From JACDCA01 sp963810305 (GTDB lineage Bacteria; Acidobacteriota; Vicinamibacteria; Vicinamibacterales; 2-12-FULL-66-21): a stretch of 64,000 bases of DNA. The position numbers and the translations under genes were made by a program. Position 1 is the stretch's first letter. The number at the start of each line of letters is the position of its first letter. The stretch lies in the NCBI GenBank assembly GCA_963810305.1, contig CAWEMY010000002.1, forward strand, positions 1 through 64,000. The letters run 5' to 3'. Shown piece by piece: positions 1 to 8,489 of this stretch. The notes beneath the pieces were generated by a model that was not told where the DNA came from, did no database searches, and saw only the letters and a program-made list of their open reading frames with translations.

Positions 1-923
1 TCCTTGTTGATGACCGCCAGCGCGTATCCGACCGGCGCGTTGAGGAACTGCGCGTCACTCTTGTACTGGACGACGGGGATGATGCCGGTCAGGATCGCAG
101 CGACAGCAAGGTAGAGGATCGTGCAGATGATCAGTGAGGCAATGATCCCGATCGGCAGATCGCGTTTCGGGTTCTTGGCTTCTTCCGCCGTCGTCGAAAC
201 GGCGTCGAAGCCAATATAGGCAAAAAAGACAACTGCGGCGGCGGCGGTTACGCCCGGCCATCCGTACGGCGTGAAGGGAGACCAGTTGCCTGGATCCACG
301 TAGCCGACCCCTACGACGATGAAGAAAAGGACGGCGGCGAGCTTCACGGCGACCATCGCGGCGTTGAAGCGCGCGCTCTCGCGGACGCCGATCACCAGCA
401 GCGCGCTGATCAGCAGCACGATGATCACGGCGGGAAGGTTGATGAGCGCGCCCTCGACGCCGGCGCCGGGCGACGCGCTCATCCAGACGGGCAGATGGAC
501 GCCGAACCCGGCGAGAATCCGCTGAAAATAGCCGCTCCAGCCGACCGCTACCGTCATGGACCCAACGGCGTACTCGAGAATCAGGTCCCAGCCGATCATC
601 CAGGCGAAGATCTCGCCGAGCGTCGCGTACGCGTAGGTATAGGCGCTGCCGGAAATGGGAATCATTGCTGCGAACTCGGCGTAGCACAGCGCGGCGAAGC
701 CGCAGGCGAGCCCGGCCAGGATGTACGAGACAACGATGGCGGGGCCGGCCTGGTTGGCGGCCGCGGTGCCCGTGAGAACGAAGATCCCGGTGCCGATAAT
801 GGCGCCGATACCAAGCAGTGTCAGGTCGGTCGCGGTGAGCGTGCGCCTGAGCGCCTTACCCCCGTGTTCCGCGTCGCCGACCAGTTGCTCGATCGACTTC
901 GTCCTCAGTAAGTTTGAATCCAT
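1..923 (-). CDS. APC-family cationic amino acid permease, partial
   Basis: Inner-membrane amino acid transporter of the APC superfamily (CAT/YfnA-like). About 307 residues are visible; the C-terminus runs off the left edge, as family members have about 460-490. After a hydrophilic N-terminus the first helix carries the substrate-binding signature GIGAIIGTGIFVLTG, followed by repeated hydrophobic segments and the conserved stretch FFAYIGFDAVSTTAEEAKNP typical of cationic amino acid transporters. The ATG at 923 follows GGAGG with a 4-base spacer. The frame is open to base 1. It reads away from the end of the thiE operon and probably has its own promoter. The substrate cannot be told from sequence. 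Confidence 0.9.
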   Translation of the reverse strand, partial: MDSNLLRTKSIEQLVGDAEHGGKALRRTLTATDLTLLGIGAIIGTGIFVLTGTAAANQAGPAIVVSYILAGLACGFAALCYAEFAAMIPISGSAYTYAYATLGEIFAWMIGWDLILEYAVGSMTVAVGWSGYFQRILAGFGVHLPVWMSASPGAGVEGALINLPAVIIVLLISALLVIGVRESARFNAAMVAVKLAAVLFFIVVGVGYVDPGNWSPFTPYGWPGVTAAAAVVFFAYIGFDAVSTTAEEAKNPKRDLPIGIIASLIICTILYLAVAAILTGIIPVVQYKSDAQFLNAPVGYALAVINK

Positions 924-988
924 CCATCCTCCATCGGCCGGACACACCCCGACCGTTGCAGCATCAGGCCTGGCTTGAAAAACGCGGC

Positions 989-994
989 ATTATA
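989..994 (-). promoter_or_regulatory. possible -10 box of the permease gene
   Basis: Read on the minus strand this is a perfect TATAAT, overlapping the thiE stop codon and about 66 bases before the permease ATG. The -35 region at 17-base spacing (GATTTC) is poor, so this is a suggestion only. Confidence 0.3.
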
Positions 995-1628
995 CATTGA
1001 ACGGCTGGGCCGAAATCCCGGTCAGGAACTCGCGAACGCGCGCCTCCGTCGGTGCGTCCGACACCAGATCAGAGATGACGGCGACGGCAGACGCCCCGGC
1101 CTCGAGGACGGATCGTGCATTCGCAAGCGAGATCCCGCCGATCGCAATAACCGGCTTGCCGAACCGCGCGGCATAGCGAACCAGTTCGAGCCCGCGCGGC
1201 TCATACCCCGTCTCCTTGGTCATCGTCCTGAAGATCGGGCCGACCGCAACGTAACGAGCCGGGCCGGCAACCGCCTCGTCCACCTGCTGTGGTGTGTGGG
1301 TCGAGACGCCGACCATGGCATTGGACCCGGCAATCGACTGGGCGACGTCGGCGGGCAGATCCGTCTGCCCCACATGAACGCCTGATGCCTTCGCCATCGC
1401 GGCCAGGTCTGGCCGATCGTTGACGACGATCAGCGCCTGACAGGCGCGAGCCTCCTCAACCGCGGCCCGGCAGATGTTCAGAAACCCCCCGCTCCCCCCG
1501 GTCTTCATCCGGATCTGCAGCAGGCGCGCGCCACCTGCCAGGCAATCCACGACCAGTGCGAGTGGCTCGATGCCGCGCATGCGGCACAAGTCGACGTCGA
1601 TGATGGGATAGATCGGAGGGACCAGCAC
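990..1628 (-). CDS. thiE: thiamine-phosphate synthase
   Basis: Couples the thiazole and pyrimidine moieties to thiamine phosphate in the cytoplasm. The 212-residue TIM barrel shows the family motifs in order: VNDRPDLA near residue 69, GVHVGQTDLP, GPIFRT followed by TK near 130, and AIGGI for phosphate binding near 162. The start is GTG at 1628, just 3 bases after the accC stop, so it is probably translated as the last gene of the accBC operon. A second ThiE/TenI-like gene lies at 35920-36577. Which of the two is the true synthase is not settled; this copy has the better phosphate-binding and GPIF motifs and is intact. Confidence 0.88.
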   Translation of the reverse strand: MLVPPIYPIIDVDLCRMRGIEPLALVVDCLAGGARLLQIRMKTGGSGGFLNICRAAVEEARACQALIVVNDRPDLAAMAKASGVHVGQTDLPADVAQSIAGSNAMVGVSTHTPQQVDEAVAGPARYVAVGPIFRTMTKETGYEPRGLELVRYAARFGKPVIAIGGISLANARSVLEAGASAVAVISDLVSDAPTEARVREFLTGISAQPFNV

Positions 1629-1631
1629 GCG

Positions 1632-3011
1632 TCAGACGGCTTCGGCGAGGCGGCCGTCGCCCGGCTTCTTCTGCTCGGGCATGTATCGCTCCATGAACGA
1701 CGTGCTCAGGCGTCCGGCCTGGAAGTCCGGATCGTTGAGGATCTTCAGGTGCATGGGGATGCTGGTCTTGATCCCCTCGATGACCGTCATCTCCAGCGTG
1801 CGGCGCATCCGGGCGATCGCTTCCTGGCGGTCTCGCCCGTGCACGATGATCTTCGCGATCATCGAGTCGTAGTAGGGCGGGATCGTGCATTCGGAGTGCG
1901 CGAACGTGTCGACGCGCACGCCAGGGCCCCCCGGGACGCTGAACGCATGAATGACCCCCGGCGACGGCGCGAACGTCACCGGGTCCTCGGCGTTGATCCG
2001 GCACTCGATCGCGTGGCCGTTGAACGTGACATCACCCTGCTTGAACGACAGCCGCTCCCCCGCCGCGATCCGGATCTGCTCTTTGACGATATCGATCCCG
2101 GTGATCCACTCGGTGACGGGATGCTCCACCTGCACCCGGGTGTTGACCTCGAGAAAGAAGAAGTTCCCCTTGTCGTCGAGCAGAAACTCGAACGTGCCGG
2201 CGTTGGTGTACTGCACGGCGCGGGCGGCGTCGACGACCGTCGCGCCGAGTTTGCGACGCATCTTCTCGGTGACCGCCACCGATGGGCCCTCTTCGAGCAG
2301 CTTCTGATGGCGTCGCTGTATGGAACACTCCCGCTCGCCGAGATGGACGACCGCGCCATGATGGTCGCCGATGACCTGAAACTCGATGTGGCGCGGATGC
2401 TCGACGTACTTCTCGATGTAGACGTCACCGACCCCGAATGCGGCTTCCGCCTCCCGCTGCGCGGTCTTGAGCGCCTTGGGCAGCTCTCCAGCGTTCCGGA
2501 GGACGCGCATGCCGCGGCCGCCGCCGCCGGCAACCGCCTTCAGGATCACCGGAAATCCCAGGTCGCGCGCGACTCTCTGCGCCTTGTCTTCCGCGTCGAC
2601 CGGACCATCGCTGCCGGGGAGGATCGGGATTCCGGCCTTCTTCATGGCGCGGCGCGCCCGCGCCTTGTCACCAAGGAGACGGATCACGTTCGGCGCCGGA
2701 CCGATGAACCTGATGTGACAGGCTTCGCATACTTCCGCGAGGTACGCGCTCTCCGAGAGGAACCCGTAGCCGGGATGGATGGCGTCCGCGCCGGTGATCT
2801 CGGCGGCGCTCAGGATCGCTGGAACGCTCAGGTAACTGTCGGCGCTTCGTGCAGGGCCGATGCAGACGTCCTCGTCGGCAAAGCGGACGTGGAGCGAGTT
2901 CTCGTCCGCTTCCGAGTAGACCGCAACCGTCTTGATCCCGAGCTCGCGGCACGCGTAAATGACGCGCAACGCGATTTCACCACGATTGGCGATCAGGATC
3001 TTTTTGAACAT
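1632..3011 (-). CDS. accC: biotin carboxylase subunit of acetyl-CoA carboxylase
   Basis: ATP-dependent carboxylation of the biotin carried by AccB, the first step of fatty acid synthesis. The protein has 459 residues, normal for AccC. It begins MFKKILIANRGEIA (the canonical AccC start), has the glycine-rich ATP loop AVAGGGGRGMR, the E-C-S-IQRRHQK signature, and the NTRVQVEHPVTE active-site strand. The frame is open further upstream, but ATG 3011 is chosen because homology begins exactly there and it sits 17 bases after the accB stop. Biotin carboxyltransferase subunits are not in this window. Confidence 0.97.
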   Translation of the reverse strand: MFKKILIANRGEIALRVIYACRELGIKTVAVYSEADENSLHVRFADEDVCIGPARSADSYLSVPAILSAAEITGADAIHPGYGFLSESAYLAEVCEACHIRFIGPAPNVIRLLGDKARARRAMKKAGIPILPGSDGPVDAEDKAQRVARDLGFPVILKAVAGGGGRGMRVLRNAGELPKALKTAQREAEAAFGVGDVYIEKYVEHPRHIEFQVIGDHHGAVVHLGERECSIQRRHQKLLEEGPSVAVTEKMRRKLGATVVDAARAVQYTNAGTFEFLLDDKGNFFFLEVNTRVQVEHPVTEWITGIDIVKEQIRIAAGERLSFKQGDVTFNGHAIECRINAEDPVTFAPSPGVIHAFSVPGGPGVRVDTFAHSECTIPPYYDSMIAKIIVHGRDRQEAIARMRRTLEMTVIEGIKTSIPMHLKILNDPDFQAGRLSTSFMERYMPEQKKPGDGRLAEAV

Positions 3012-3028
3012 GTCGTGTCGCTCCCGCC

Positions 3029-3511
3029 TCAGACGGAAGTCTTGATCGCGAACAGCCGCTCGCCGTACTGCACCGGCTTGCCGTTCTCGACGTACACGTT
3101 GACGATCTCGCCATCGTACTCGGACGTGATCTCGTTCATCAGCTTCATCGCTTCGATGATGCAGAGGACCTGGTCCTTCTTGACCCGCTGGCCGATCTCG
3201 ACAAACGAGGGCGCGCCCGGTTCGGAGCATCTATAGAAGGTGCCGACAATCGGAGACTTCACCACCGCGAGCTCGAGCTCGTCGTCGGGGCCTTCGGGCT
3301 CCGCCGCGGCCATCACCTGTGGAACCGGCGGGCTCGAGTTGGGTAAGGCACGATCGACGGGGGCAGCAACGGCGGGAATCATGACCGGCATCGGCGGGTG
3401 GGTCGAGGCCTTCCTGACGCGGAGCTTCAGCCCCTCGCGCTCCAGCTCGAACTCCGCCAGGTCGTGTTCGCGCATGAGCGCGAGAATCTTCTCTATTTCG
3501 TCAAATGCCAT
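3029..3511 (-). CDS. accB: biotin carboxyl carrier protein
   Basis: Carries biotin between AccC and the carboxyltransferase. The 160-residue protein has an N-terminal helical region, a Pro/Ala-rich linker (about 37-75), and a C-terminal biotinyl domain with the EAMKLMN motif; Lys123 is the expected biotinylation site. The thumb-containing segment (GTFYRCSEPGAPSFVEIG) marks it as an acetyl-CoA carboxylase BCCP rather than a lipoyl or decarboxylase domain. Its start overlaps the end of the upstream peptidase gene by 11 bases, indicating coupled translation. Confidence 0.96.
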   Translation of the reverse strand: MAFDEIEKILALMREHDLAEFELEREGLKLRVRKASTHPPMPVMIPAVAAPVDRALPNSSPPVPQVMAAAEPEGPDDELELAVVKSPIVGTFYRCSEPGAPSFVEIGQRVKKDQVLCIIEAMKLMNEITSEYDGEIVNVYVENGKPVQYGERLFAIKTSV

Positions 3512-4586
3512 CGGTCAGGATTTCGCAGCCACCTTCCACCACCAGCACATCGTCTTCGATTCGAACGCCCCCGGTGCCGGGCACATATACACCCGGCTCG
3601 ATCGTGAAGACCATACCAGCGATAACCGGTTCCCCCTCGGGTGCGTGAGGAGAAATGCGTGGCTCCTCGTGCACCTCGAGCCCGAGCCCATGGCCCGTGC
3701 CGTGACCGAACGCGTCAGCCAGCCCGTGCCGGGCCAGCACGCGGCGCGCGGCTCCATCGATATCGACGGGGAGCGCACCTGGCTTTACCTCGGCGATGGC
3801 TGCCGCGTGCGCTTCCGCCACGGCGCCGAACAGACGGCGAAACGTGTCCGATTCGCGCCCGAGGTGCCGCGTCCGGCTCAGGTCCACGCAGTATCCGTCG
3901 TAGATGCCTCCGAAGTCCAGCAGGACACCCTCCCCGTCACGCAGCGTGCGGGCCGTCGGCCGCGCGTGCGGAAGCGCGCTGTTCGGCCCGGATGCAACGA
4001 TAGTCTCGAAGGCGGGACGCTCGAATCCGGCGGCTCTCATCGCGTCGTCCAGAGCCGCTGCGACCTCCCGCTCGGTGCGCCCGACGACGAGAAGGTTGTC
4101 GACGTCCCGCGCTACCGCCCCCAGTCTGCGCGCAGCTTCTCTCAATGTTGCGATCTCGGCCGGATCCTTGACGGCTCGGCGGCGTTCCACCAGACGCTCG
4201 GTCGGCACCAGGACACGTCCGTTGGAGCCCTGCTTCTCACCGGAACTCAGAAGCCCGATCAGCCGATTGAACCGCGACACCGAGAGATGCGCCCCCTCGA
4301 TCCCGATGCGCCTGGCGTCTGCGGTACCAAGCCCTTCCACGATGGCGTCGTCCACCGTCCTTTCGGTGAGCCGCACCGACACGTCCACCAGCTCGCCCGC
4401 GACTGCATGGGCAGCAGCCACGTAGCGCGAGTCAACCACCAGTTCTGTGTGGGTCTGAAACACGATTGCGGCCCCCGCCGTCGCGCGGAGCCGTGTCAGG
4501 TACTGAATGTTGGGAGGATGCGTCAGGACAAGGGCGTCGAGCCCAGCGTCGCCGAGATCCGCTCTCAGGCGAGCGATGCGGTCCAC
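3501..4586 (-). CDS. M24-family Xaa-Pro aminopeptidase-like metallopeptidase
   Basis: Predicted cytosolic dinuclear-metal peptidase removing N-terminal residues before proline (PepP/PepQ group). The 361 residues comprise a creatinase-like N-terminal domain (1-125) and a pita-bread catalytic domain. The five metal ligands are visible: D in LLDFGG, D in CVDLSRT, H in GTGHGLG, E in TIEPG and E in RIEDDV. No signal peptide. It starts 4 bases after the preceding lipoprotein gene and overlaps accB, so it belongs to the pil-acc operon; this neighbourhood is common in acidobacteria by my recollection. Aminopeptidase versus prolidase cannot be decided. Confidence 0.9.
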   Translation of the reverse strand: MDRIARLRADLGDAGLDALVLTHPPNIQYLTRLRATAGAAIVFQTHTELVVDSRYVAAAHAVAGELVDVSVRLTERTVDDAIVEGLGTADARRIGIEGAHLSVSRFNRLIGLLSSGEKQGSNGRVLVPTERLVERRRAVKDPAEIATLREAARRLGAVARDVDNLLVVGRTEREVAAALDDAMRAAGFERPAFETIVASGPNSALPHARPTARTLRDGEGVLLDFGGIYDGYCVDLSRTRHLGRESDTFRRLFGAVAEAHAAAIAEVKPGALPVDIDGAARRVLARHGLADAFGHGTGHGLGLEVHEEPRISPHAPEGEPVIAGMVFTIEPGVYVPGTGGVRIEDDVLVVEGGCEILTDGI

Positions 4587-4590
4587 CTTC

Positions 4591-5052
4591 CTATCTTATG
4601 GGCAGCGGCGGCACCAGGCGGATTGTCGTCGTCCGGACAACTGCATTGACAGCATTGGTGCCGACAGGCGTCACGCCAATGTCTACGGTGATGCCGGTGT
4701 CCAGATCGCCGTGAATCGCCGGCGCGGTATACGTGGTGGCGGCTCGGCCTGACGAATCAGTCAGGAGGCTGCGCGCGGCTAACGCGCCGAGGTCGACGGG
4801 TGCGCCGTCCTGGAGGATTTCCGCACGGAGCGAGCGGTTGCGTATCGGGGTCCCGTAAGCATCGCGCACCGTAACGGTCAACACCGCGCTGGACCGGCCA
4901 TCAGTGGGCAGAACGTCCGGAGTCGCGGCAACTGAGACCGACACCGAGAGTTCCGACGGACCCACAAGCGGCGGGGGCTCCTGCTCAGAAAGGGTGCAGG
5001 ATCCGGCCAGTGCACCATAGAACAGCAGTGAGACGAAGGTGCGCGCTGTCAT
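4591..5052 (-). CDS. lipoprotein with bacterial Ig-like domain
   Basis: A 153-residue exported protein. The N-terminal hydrophobic segment ends in the lipobox-like LAGSC (Cys19), so it is probably a lipoprotein. The remainder resembles a single bacterial Ig-like (Big-1) fold: LTVTVRDAYGTPIRNRSL, a DSSGRAATTYTAP strand, and beta-alternating hydrophobicity. The ATG overlaps the stop of the upstream lipoprotein gene (ATGA). Its place behind pilQ suggests an outer-membrane or pilus-accessory role, which is inference. No catalytic motif is seen. Confidence 0.75.
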   Translation of the reverse strand: MTARTFVSLLFYGALAGSCTLSEQEPPPLVGPSELSVSVSVAATPDVLPTDGRSSAVLTVTVRDAYGTPIRNRSLRAEILQDGAPVDLGALAARSLLTDSSGRAATTYTAPAIHGDLDTGITVDIGVTPVGTNAVNAVVRTTTIRLVPPLPIR

Positions 5053-5627
5053 TGAGGATCCGTCCAGTTGCCGAAATGCACGTCGATCCGTCCAGCGACG
5101 CTGACGGCCCGCCCGGTCTGATCACGTCCGAAGAATGTGACCTCCGCGATCGTTGAAATGAATACGAGGTCTCTGGCGAGTGCCGCCAGCGGCGCTTCCG
5201 TTTTTGCCTGCGACCGGACCAGCACGAAGGTGGCCGAAGACTGCCGGGCGACAGTCAGTGTGAATGCCCCGTCGAACCCATAGGGCACATCGACTCCCGG
5301 TGTGTTACGCCCATCGGCGCGGACGTACCGGACGCGGTATCGATCAACGGTGATGATGTTCGCTGTCGACGGAGCAGTACCGCCGGCCAGCGCGGGATCT
5401 TTGAGGCCGACCGAGAAAGTGACGCGCCCCAGGTCCTGCAGGACAGTCGGCGCCGCGTCGACGACCGTCACGACGTCAGACTCGAGGATGCTCACGAATT
5501 GGCCGCGCGATCCGGAGGCTGCTTCAATCGCGTCGATGATCAGGAACGATGAGCTCGTACTTTCCCTGACAACCGTGCCGCAGCAACTCGAGAGGGCGAC
5601 GAACAAAAGAACGATCCAGGTTCTCAC
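5049..5627 (-). CDS. predicted lipoprotein encoded behind pilQ
   Basis: 192 residues. The GTG at 5627 is preferred over upstream starts because it follows AGGAG at 6 bases, overlaps the pilQ stop (GTGA) and begins a proper signal peptide (RTWIVLLFVALSSCCG) with a Cys lipobox. The mature part is beta-rich without a domain I can name. It is followed by another lipoprotein through an ATGA overlap. Co-translation with pilQ suggests it helps the type IV pilus secretin or its outer-membrane assembly; this is inferred from position only. Confidence 0.72.
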   Translation of the reverse strand: MRTWIVLLFVALSSCCGTVVRESTSSSFLIIDAIEAASGSRGQFVSILESDVVTVVDAAPTVLQDLGRVTFSVGLKDPALAGGTAPSTANIITVDRYRVRYVRADGRNTPGVDVPYGFDGAFTLTVARQSSATFVLVRSQAKTEAPLAALARDLVFISTIAEVTFFGRDQTGRAVSVAGRIDVHFGNWTDPQ

Positions 5628-6990
5628 CGGTCGCTCCTGAGGATCCGCGGCGTGATGAAAATCAACAGCTCGCGGCTTTCGTCCTGGACCGAGTCGCGCC
5701 GGAAGAGCCAACCAAGGAGCGGTATGCGGCTCATGAGCGGCGTGCGATCGGTGAACGACTGCTCCCGGCTGACGAAAATGCCGCCGATGACGGTCGTCGC
5801 GCCGTCGTTCACCTGCACCTGTGTCTGCGCGCGCTGCGTATCGATCGGCGGGATCCCGTTGACCTGCCGGCTGAAATCGGCCGAGGCGTTCTCGATCGTC
5901 ACCTGCATGATCACCGTGCCCGCGGCGGTGATCTGAGGCGTCACCATCAGTTTGAGGAGCGCTTCCTTGAACGACACCGTGACGGTGTTGTTCGCGACGG
6001 TTTGAATCGGTATCTGGATGCCCTGCCCGACTTCCGCGGCGACGTTGTTCTGCGTCGTCAGCCTGGGTGTCGATAGCACCCGCCCCTTGCCGCTCCTCTC
6101 GAGCGCCGAGAGCGCAATGTCAAGATTGAATGAGCCGTTCACGGCACCGAGCGCAAGCCCGATCGCTGTGTTGACCGTAGCCGAGCCGATGCCTGCGGCG
6201 GGCAGCCCTACGACCGTTCCGGTCTCGTCGGCCGGATTGGCGCGCGGATCAGTACCTTGCGCCCCTTGCGACCCAAGCCTCCCTCCGAGCGTGCCTCGAT
6301 TCGGGAAGGCGAGACTGGTCGTGTTGCCCAGATCCGGTGTCACGCGTCCATTCAGACCCCACTCGATACCGATGGCTCTGGCGAAGTCGCGGGACGTCTG
6401 GACGATGCGGGCCTCGACCTCCACTTGCGGCTCGGGCCGGTCCAGACGAGCGATCAGATCCGTTGCGATCTGCAATCGCTCGGGAAGATCGGTAATGATG
6501 ATCGTGTTCGTGCGGGTGTCGACCTGGATCTGCCCCCGCGAGGACAGCGCTGATTTCGTGAGCAGCGGCTGCAGCTCCTGGGCACGCGCATAGCTGAGCG
6601 CGAATGGCTGCACACGAACGTCGCCGGCCAGCGCCCGTGCATCCGCCAACTTCCGGCGCTCCGCTTCCTCTTCCGCGAGCACGCTGAGCGGCGCGATCCG
6701 GACGATCGTGCCTTCGGCGACGTATCCGAGTTTGTTGGCGCGAAGAATAGTTTCCAGCGCCTGATCCCATGGGATGTCGTGCAGGACGATGTCGATGTTC
6801 CCCTGGACGGCGTTGTCGAACACCACGTTGAGGCCACCCTGCGCGATCAAAATCCGCAAGACGGCGCGGATGTCCGCTCCGGCGAAATCGAGCGAGACCG
6901 GCGCACCGACGTACTGGCGCGCCGTTTGAGCCATCGACAGCATGACGTGGCCGCCAGACTCAGGAGAAGCGCGGTGGCCGCCGCAATCAT
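5624..6990 (-). CDS. pilQ: type IV pilus secretin PilQ, signal peptide out of frame
   Basis: Outer-membrane pore through which the type IV pilus leaves the cell. The main frame shows a secretin-and-TonB N-terminal domain (VSLDFAGADIRAVLRILI), an N1 domain ending IIITDLPERL, and the C-terminal secretin barrel (VEARIVQTS ... LSTPRLTTQNN ... LMVTPQI ... PLLGWLFRR ... LLIFITPRI). The best start is ATG 6990, which overlaps the pilP stop (ATGA) and encodes a clear signal peptide (MIAAATALLLSLAATSC), but in another frame. One base appears to be missing near 6940-6955; restoring it gives 456 codons. Without repair the body can only start near 6943, with no export signal. Confidence 0.88.
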
Positions 6991-7253
6991 TGGCGGCCTC
7001 GGTCAACTGGCCGAAGCTTCCTGACAACGTCCCCTTCACCTGAGGCACGCTGCCCTTCTCCTGTCCGCGCAAAGACGATCGCGTCTCCCGTAACGGTCTT
7101 CACCACGGCATCGAGAAGCTTGTCGCCTGGGTGCGCGATAAACGTCCGCTTGTCCGGCGCCTGCAGCAATGCGTGAAAGCCAGCCGCGTCCCTGATGATT
7201 CCTTTCACTGCGATGTCGTCGAGGTACAGGCTTTGAAGTCCGGCGGGAGGCAC
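6987..7253 (-). CDS. pilP: type IV pilus assembly protein PilP, C-terminal domain
   Basis: PilP links the inner-membrane PilN-PilO complex to the PilQ secretin. This frame encodes 88 residues equal to the PilP beta-domain: LQSLYLDDIAVKGII, then PDKRTFIAHPGDKLLD, ending in a basic R-K-LRP tail. The only in-frame start is GTG 7253; a stop lies at 7265-7263. The usual lipoprotein signal and Pro-rich linker are absent here, but the RDPF-containing linker typical of PilP N-termini is found at the C-terminus of the upstream PilO frame. So either pilO and pilP are fused and a base is missing between 7205 and 7262, or PilP reinitiates at this GTG. Confidence 0.75.
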   Translation of the reverse strand: MPPAGLQSLYLDDIAVKGIIRDAAGFHALLQAPDKRTFIAHPGDKLLDAVVKTVTGDAIVFARTGEGQRASGEGDVVRKLRPVDRGRQ

Positions 7254-7939
7254 ACTGTTGCCTCAGAGGTGATCGGCTTCGCCGGCGCTTCAAAGGGATC
7301 CCGAGCCGACGCTCCAGCGCGCCGGCCGCCCCCGGCGTCGTCCGGCGAGTCTGAGGCCGAGACTTCCTGAGAAACCGCGGCGTTCGCGTCGAGCGAAACG
7401 AACGTCGACAGCAGGCACTCGGCCCGGAGCCGACCCTCCTCAGCCTGTTCGAGCTTCGAGGAGATCGTGAGGTCCCGCACCCTCAGGCTCGGTGCGCTAT
7501 CGCCAATACCCTCGAACAGTGTTGCGAGGTCCTGGTACTTCCCGTCGACCTGCAACTTGTACGAAACCTCGGCGTACGGCGACTGCTCCTTTGCGGGTTG
7601 GGGGGCGAAGCGGCGTACGGTCAGGTTGGAACGCGCAGCGAGCGCGTCGACGGTTTCCAGGAATGCTGCGACGTCTTTGCGCGTGGGGATGGCGGTCTCG
7701 AACCGTTCAATGTCGCGCTCGAGCCGTGCCACATCCTTCCGCAAATGGTCTATCCGTCCTGCCGTTGCGGCTGCCTGCACGGTGCCGGACCGCAACTCCG
7801 ACAGGCGGCCCTGGCTGACCTGCACGTCGGCCTTCACGGCGGTTACGTAGTACTTCCAGAAGGCAAACAGCGGCGCGACAGCGATGAGCATCGACGCCAG
7901 TCCGGTCCGCCACGATCCCGTTGCGGGAAGGATGTCCAC
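7205..7939 (-). CDS. pilO: type IV pilus inner-membrane protein PilO with PilP-like tail
   Basis: PilO pairs with PilN on the periplasmic face of the inner membrane. The 244-residue frame has a short cytoplasmic N-terminus, one membrane segment (LASMLIAVAPLFAFWKYYV), a coiled coil (about 40-85) and a ferredoxin-like domain ending near residue 185. The extra C-terminal 55 residues include ASARDPFEAPAKP, a motif belonging to the PilP linker, before the frame runs into a stop at 7205. Start is GTG 7939, one base after the pilN stop; no strong ribosome-binding site is visible, so translation is likely coupled. Confidence 0.86.
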   Translation of the reverse strand: MDILPATGSWRTGLASMLIAVAPLFAFWKYYVTAVKADVQVSQGRLSELRSGTVQAAATAGRIDHLRKDVARLERDIERFETAIPTRKDVAAFLETVDALAARSNLTVRRFAPQPAKEQSPYAEVSYKLQVDGKYQDLATLFEGIGDSAPSLRVRDLTISSKLEQAEEGRLRAECLLSTFVSLDANAAVSQEVSASDSPDDAGGGRRAGASARDPFEAPAKPITSEATVCLPPDFKACTSTTSQ

Positions 7940-7940
7940 G

Positions 7941-8489
7941 TCAGTTGCTCATCGCTCGGAGCGTGAAGGTCAGCGCTTCACGCTCACGGTCCAGCGTCGC
8001 TCTTTCGGTATCGAGGAGTTCGATAGGCTGGCGAAACAATCGGCTGGTCTCGAGCCCGGCAATCAGAGTCGACACATCTGAGAGGCTTCTGGTTGCACCT
8101 TTGATGGTGAGCTGCCGCTCCCGATATGTCAGCTCGAGGAGCCATAACCCCGCTGGCGCCTCGGTGGCGACGGCCTTGAGCAGTGGGCCCACGCTGGCGG
8201 AGACGCCCCTTAGCTTTGCAACCGTCGCAGTTCGCTGCTGCAAGTGCGCCTGGCGGGATTCGAGCTGTCGCACAACCTCCAGCAGTGGCGCAAGTCGTGC
8301 GGCTTCAGCTTCGACTTCCGCAATCTCTTTGGCGAGCTGCCGGGAGGTAAGCCGGAGAGACCAGAACCACCCACCAATCAGGATCAAGGTCGCGACAAAA
8401 AGGAGACGTGTGGCCACACCCGCGCCATTCGCGGGTCCGGGACGCCACCGGAGGTGTCTTTCAGGCGGGAGAAGATTGATTCGGATCAC
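7941..8489 (-). CDS. pilN: type IV pilus assembly protein PilN
   Basis: Inner-membrane partner of PilM and PilO. The 182-residue protein starts MIRINLLPPE, the conserved PilN motif that binds the groove of cytoplasmic PilM, followed by one membrane helix (LLFVATLILIGGWFWSL), a coiled coil (55-90) and a periplasmic ferredoxin-like domain (GLWLLELTYRERQLTIKG). Start overlaps the pilM stop (ATGA). Standard length. Confidence 0.94.
   Translation of the reverse strand: MIRINLLPPERHLRWRPGPANGAGVATRLLFVATLILIGGWFWSLRLTSRQLAKEIAEVEAEAARLAPLLEVVRQLESRQAHLQQRTATVAKLRGVSASVGPLLKAVATEAPAGLWLLELTYRERQLTIKGATRSLSDVSTLIAGLETSRLFRQPIELLDTERATLDREREALTFTLRAMSN

Noticed and set aside
1749..3236. Long plus-strand open frame opposite accC (495 codons)
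   Set aside because: Shadow of accC/accB in GC-rich DNA: Arg/Asp/His-rich composition, no domains, no start signal.
7205..7262. Programmed -1 frameshift producing PilO-PilP
   Set aside because: No X-XXY-YYZ slippery heptamer is present in the window where the two frames overlap, and similar shifts are scattered over unrelated genes.
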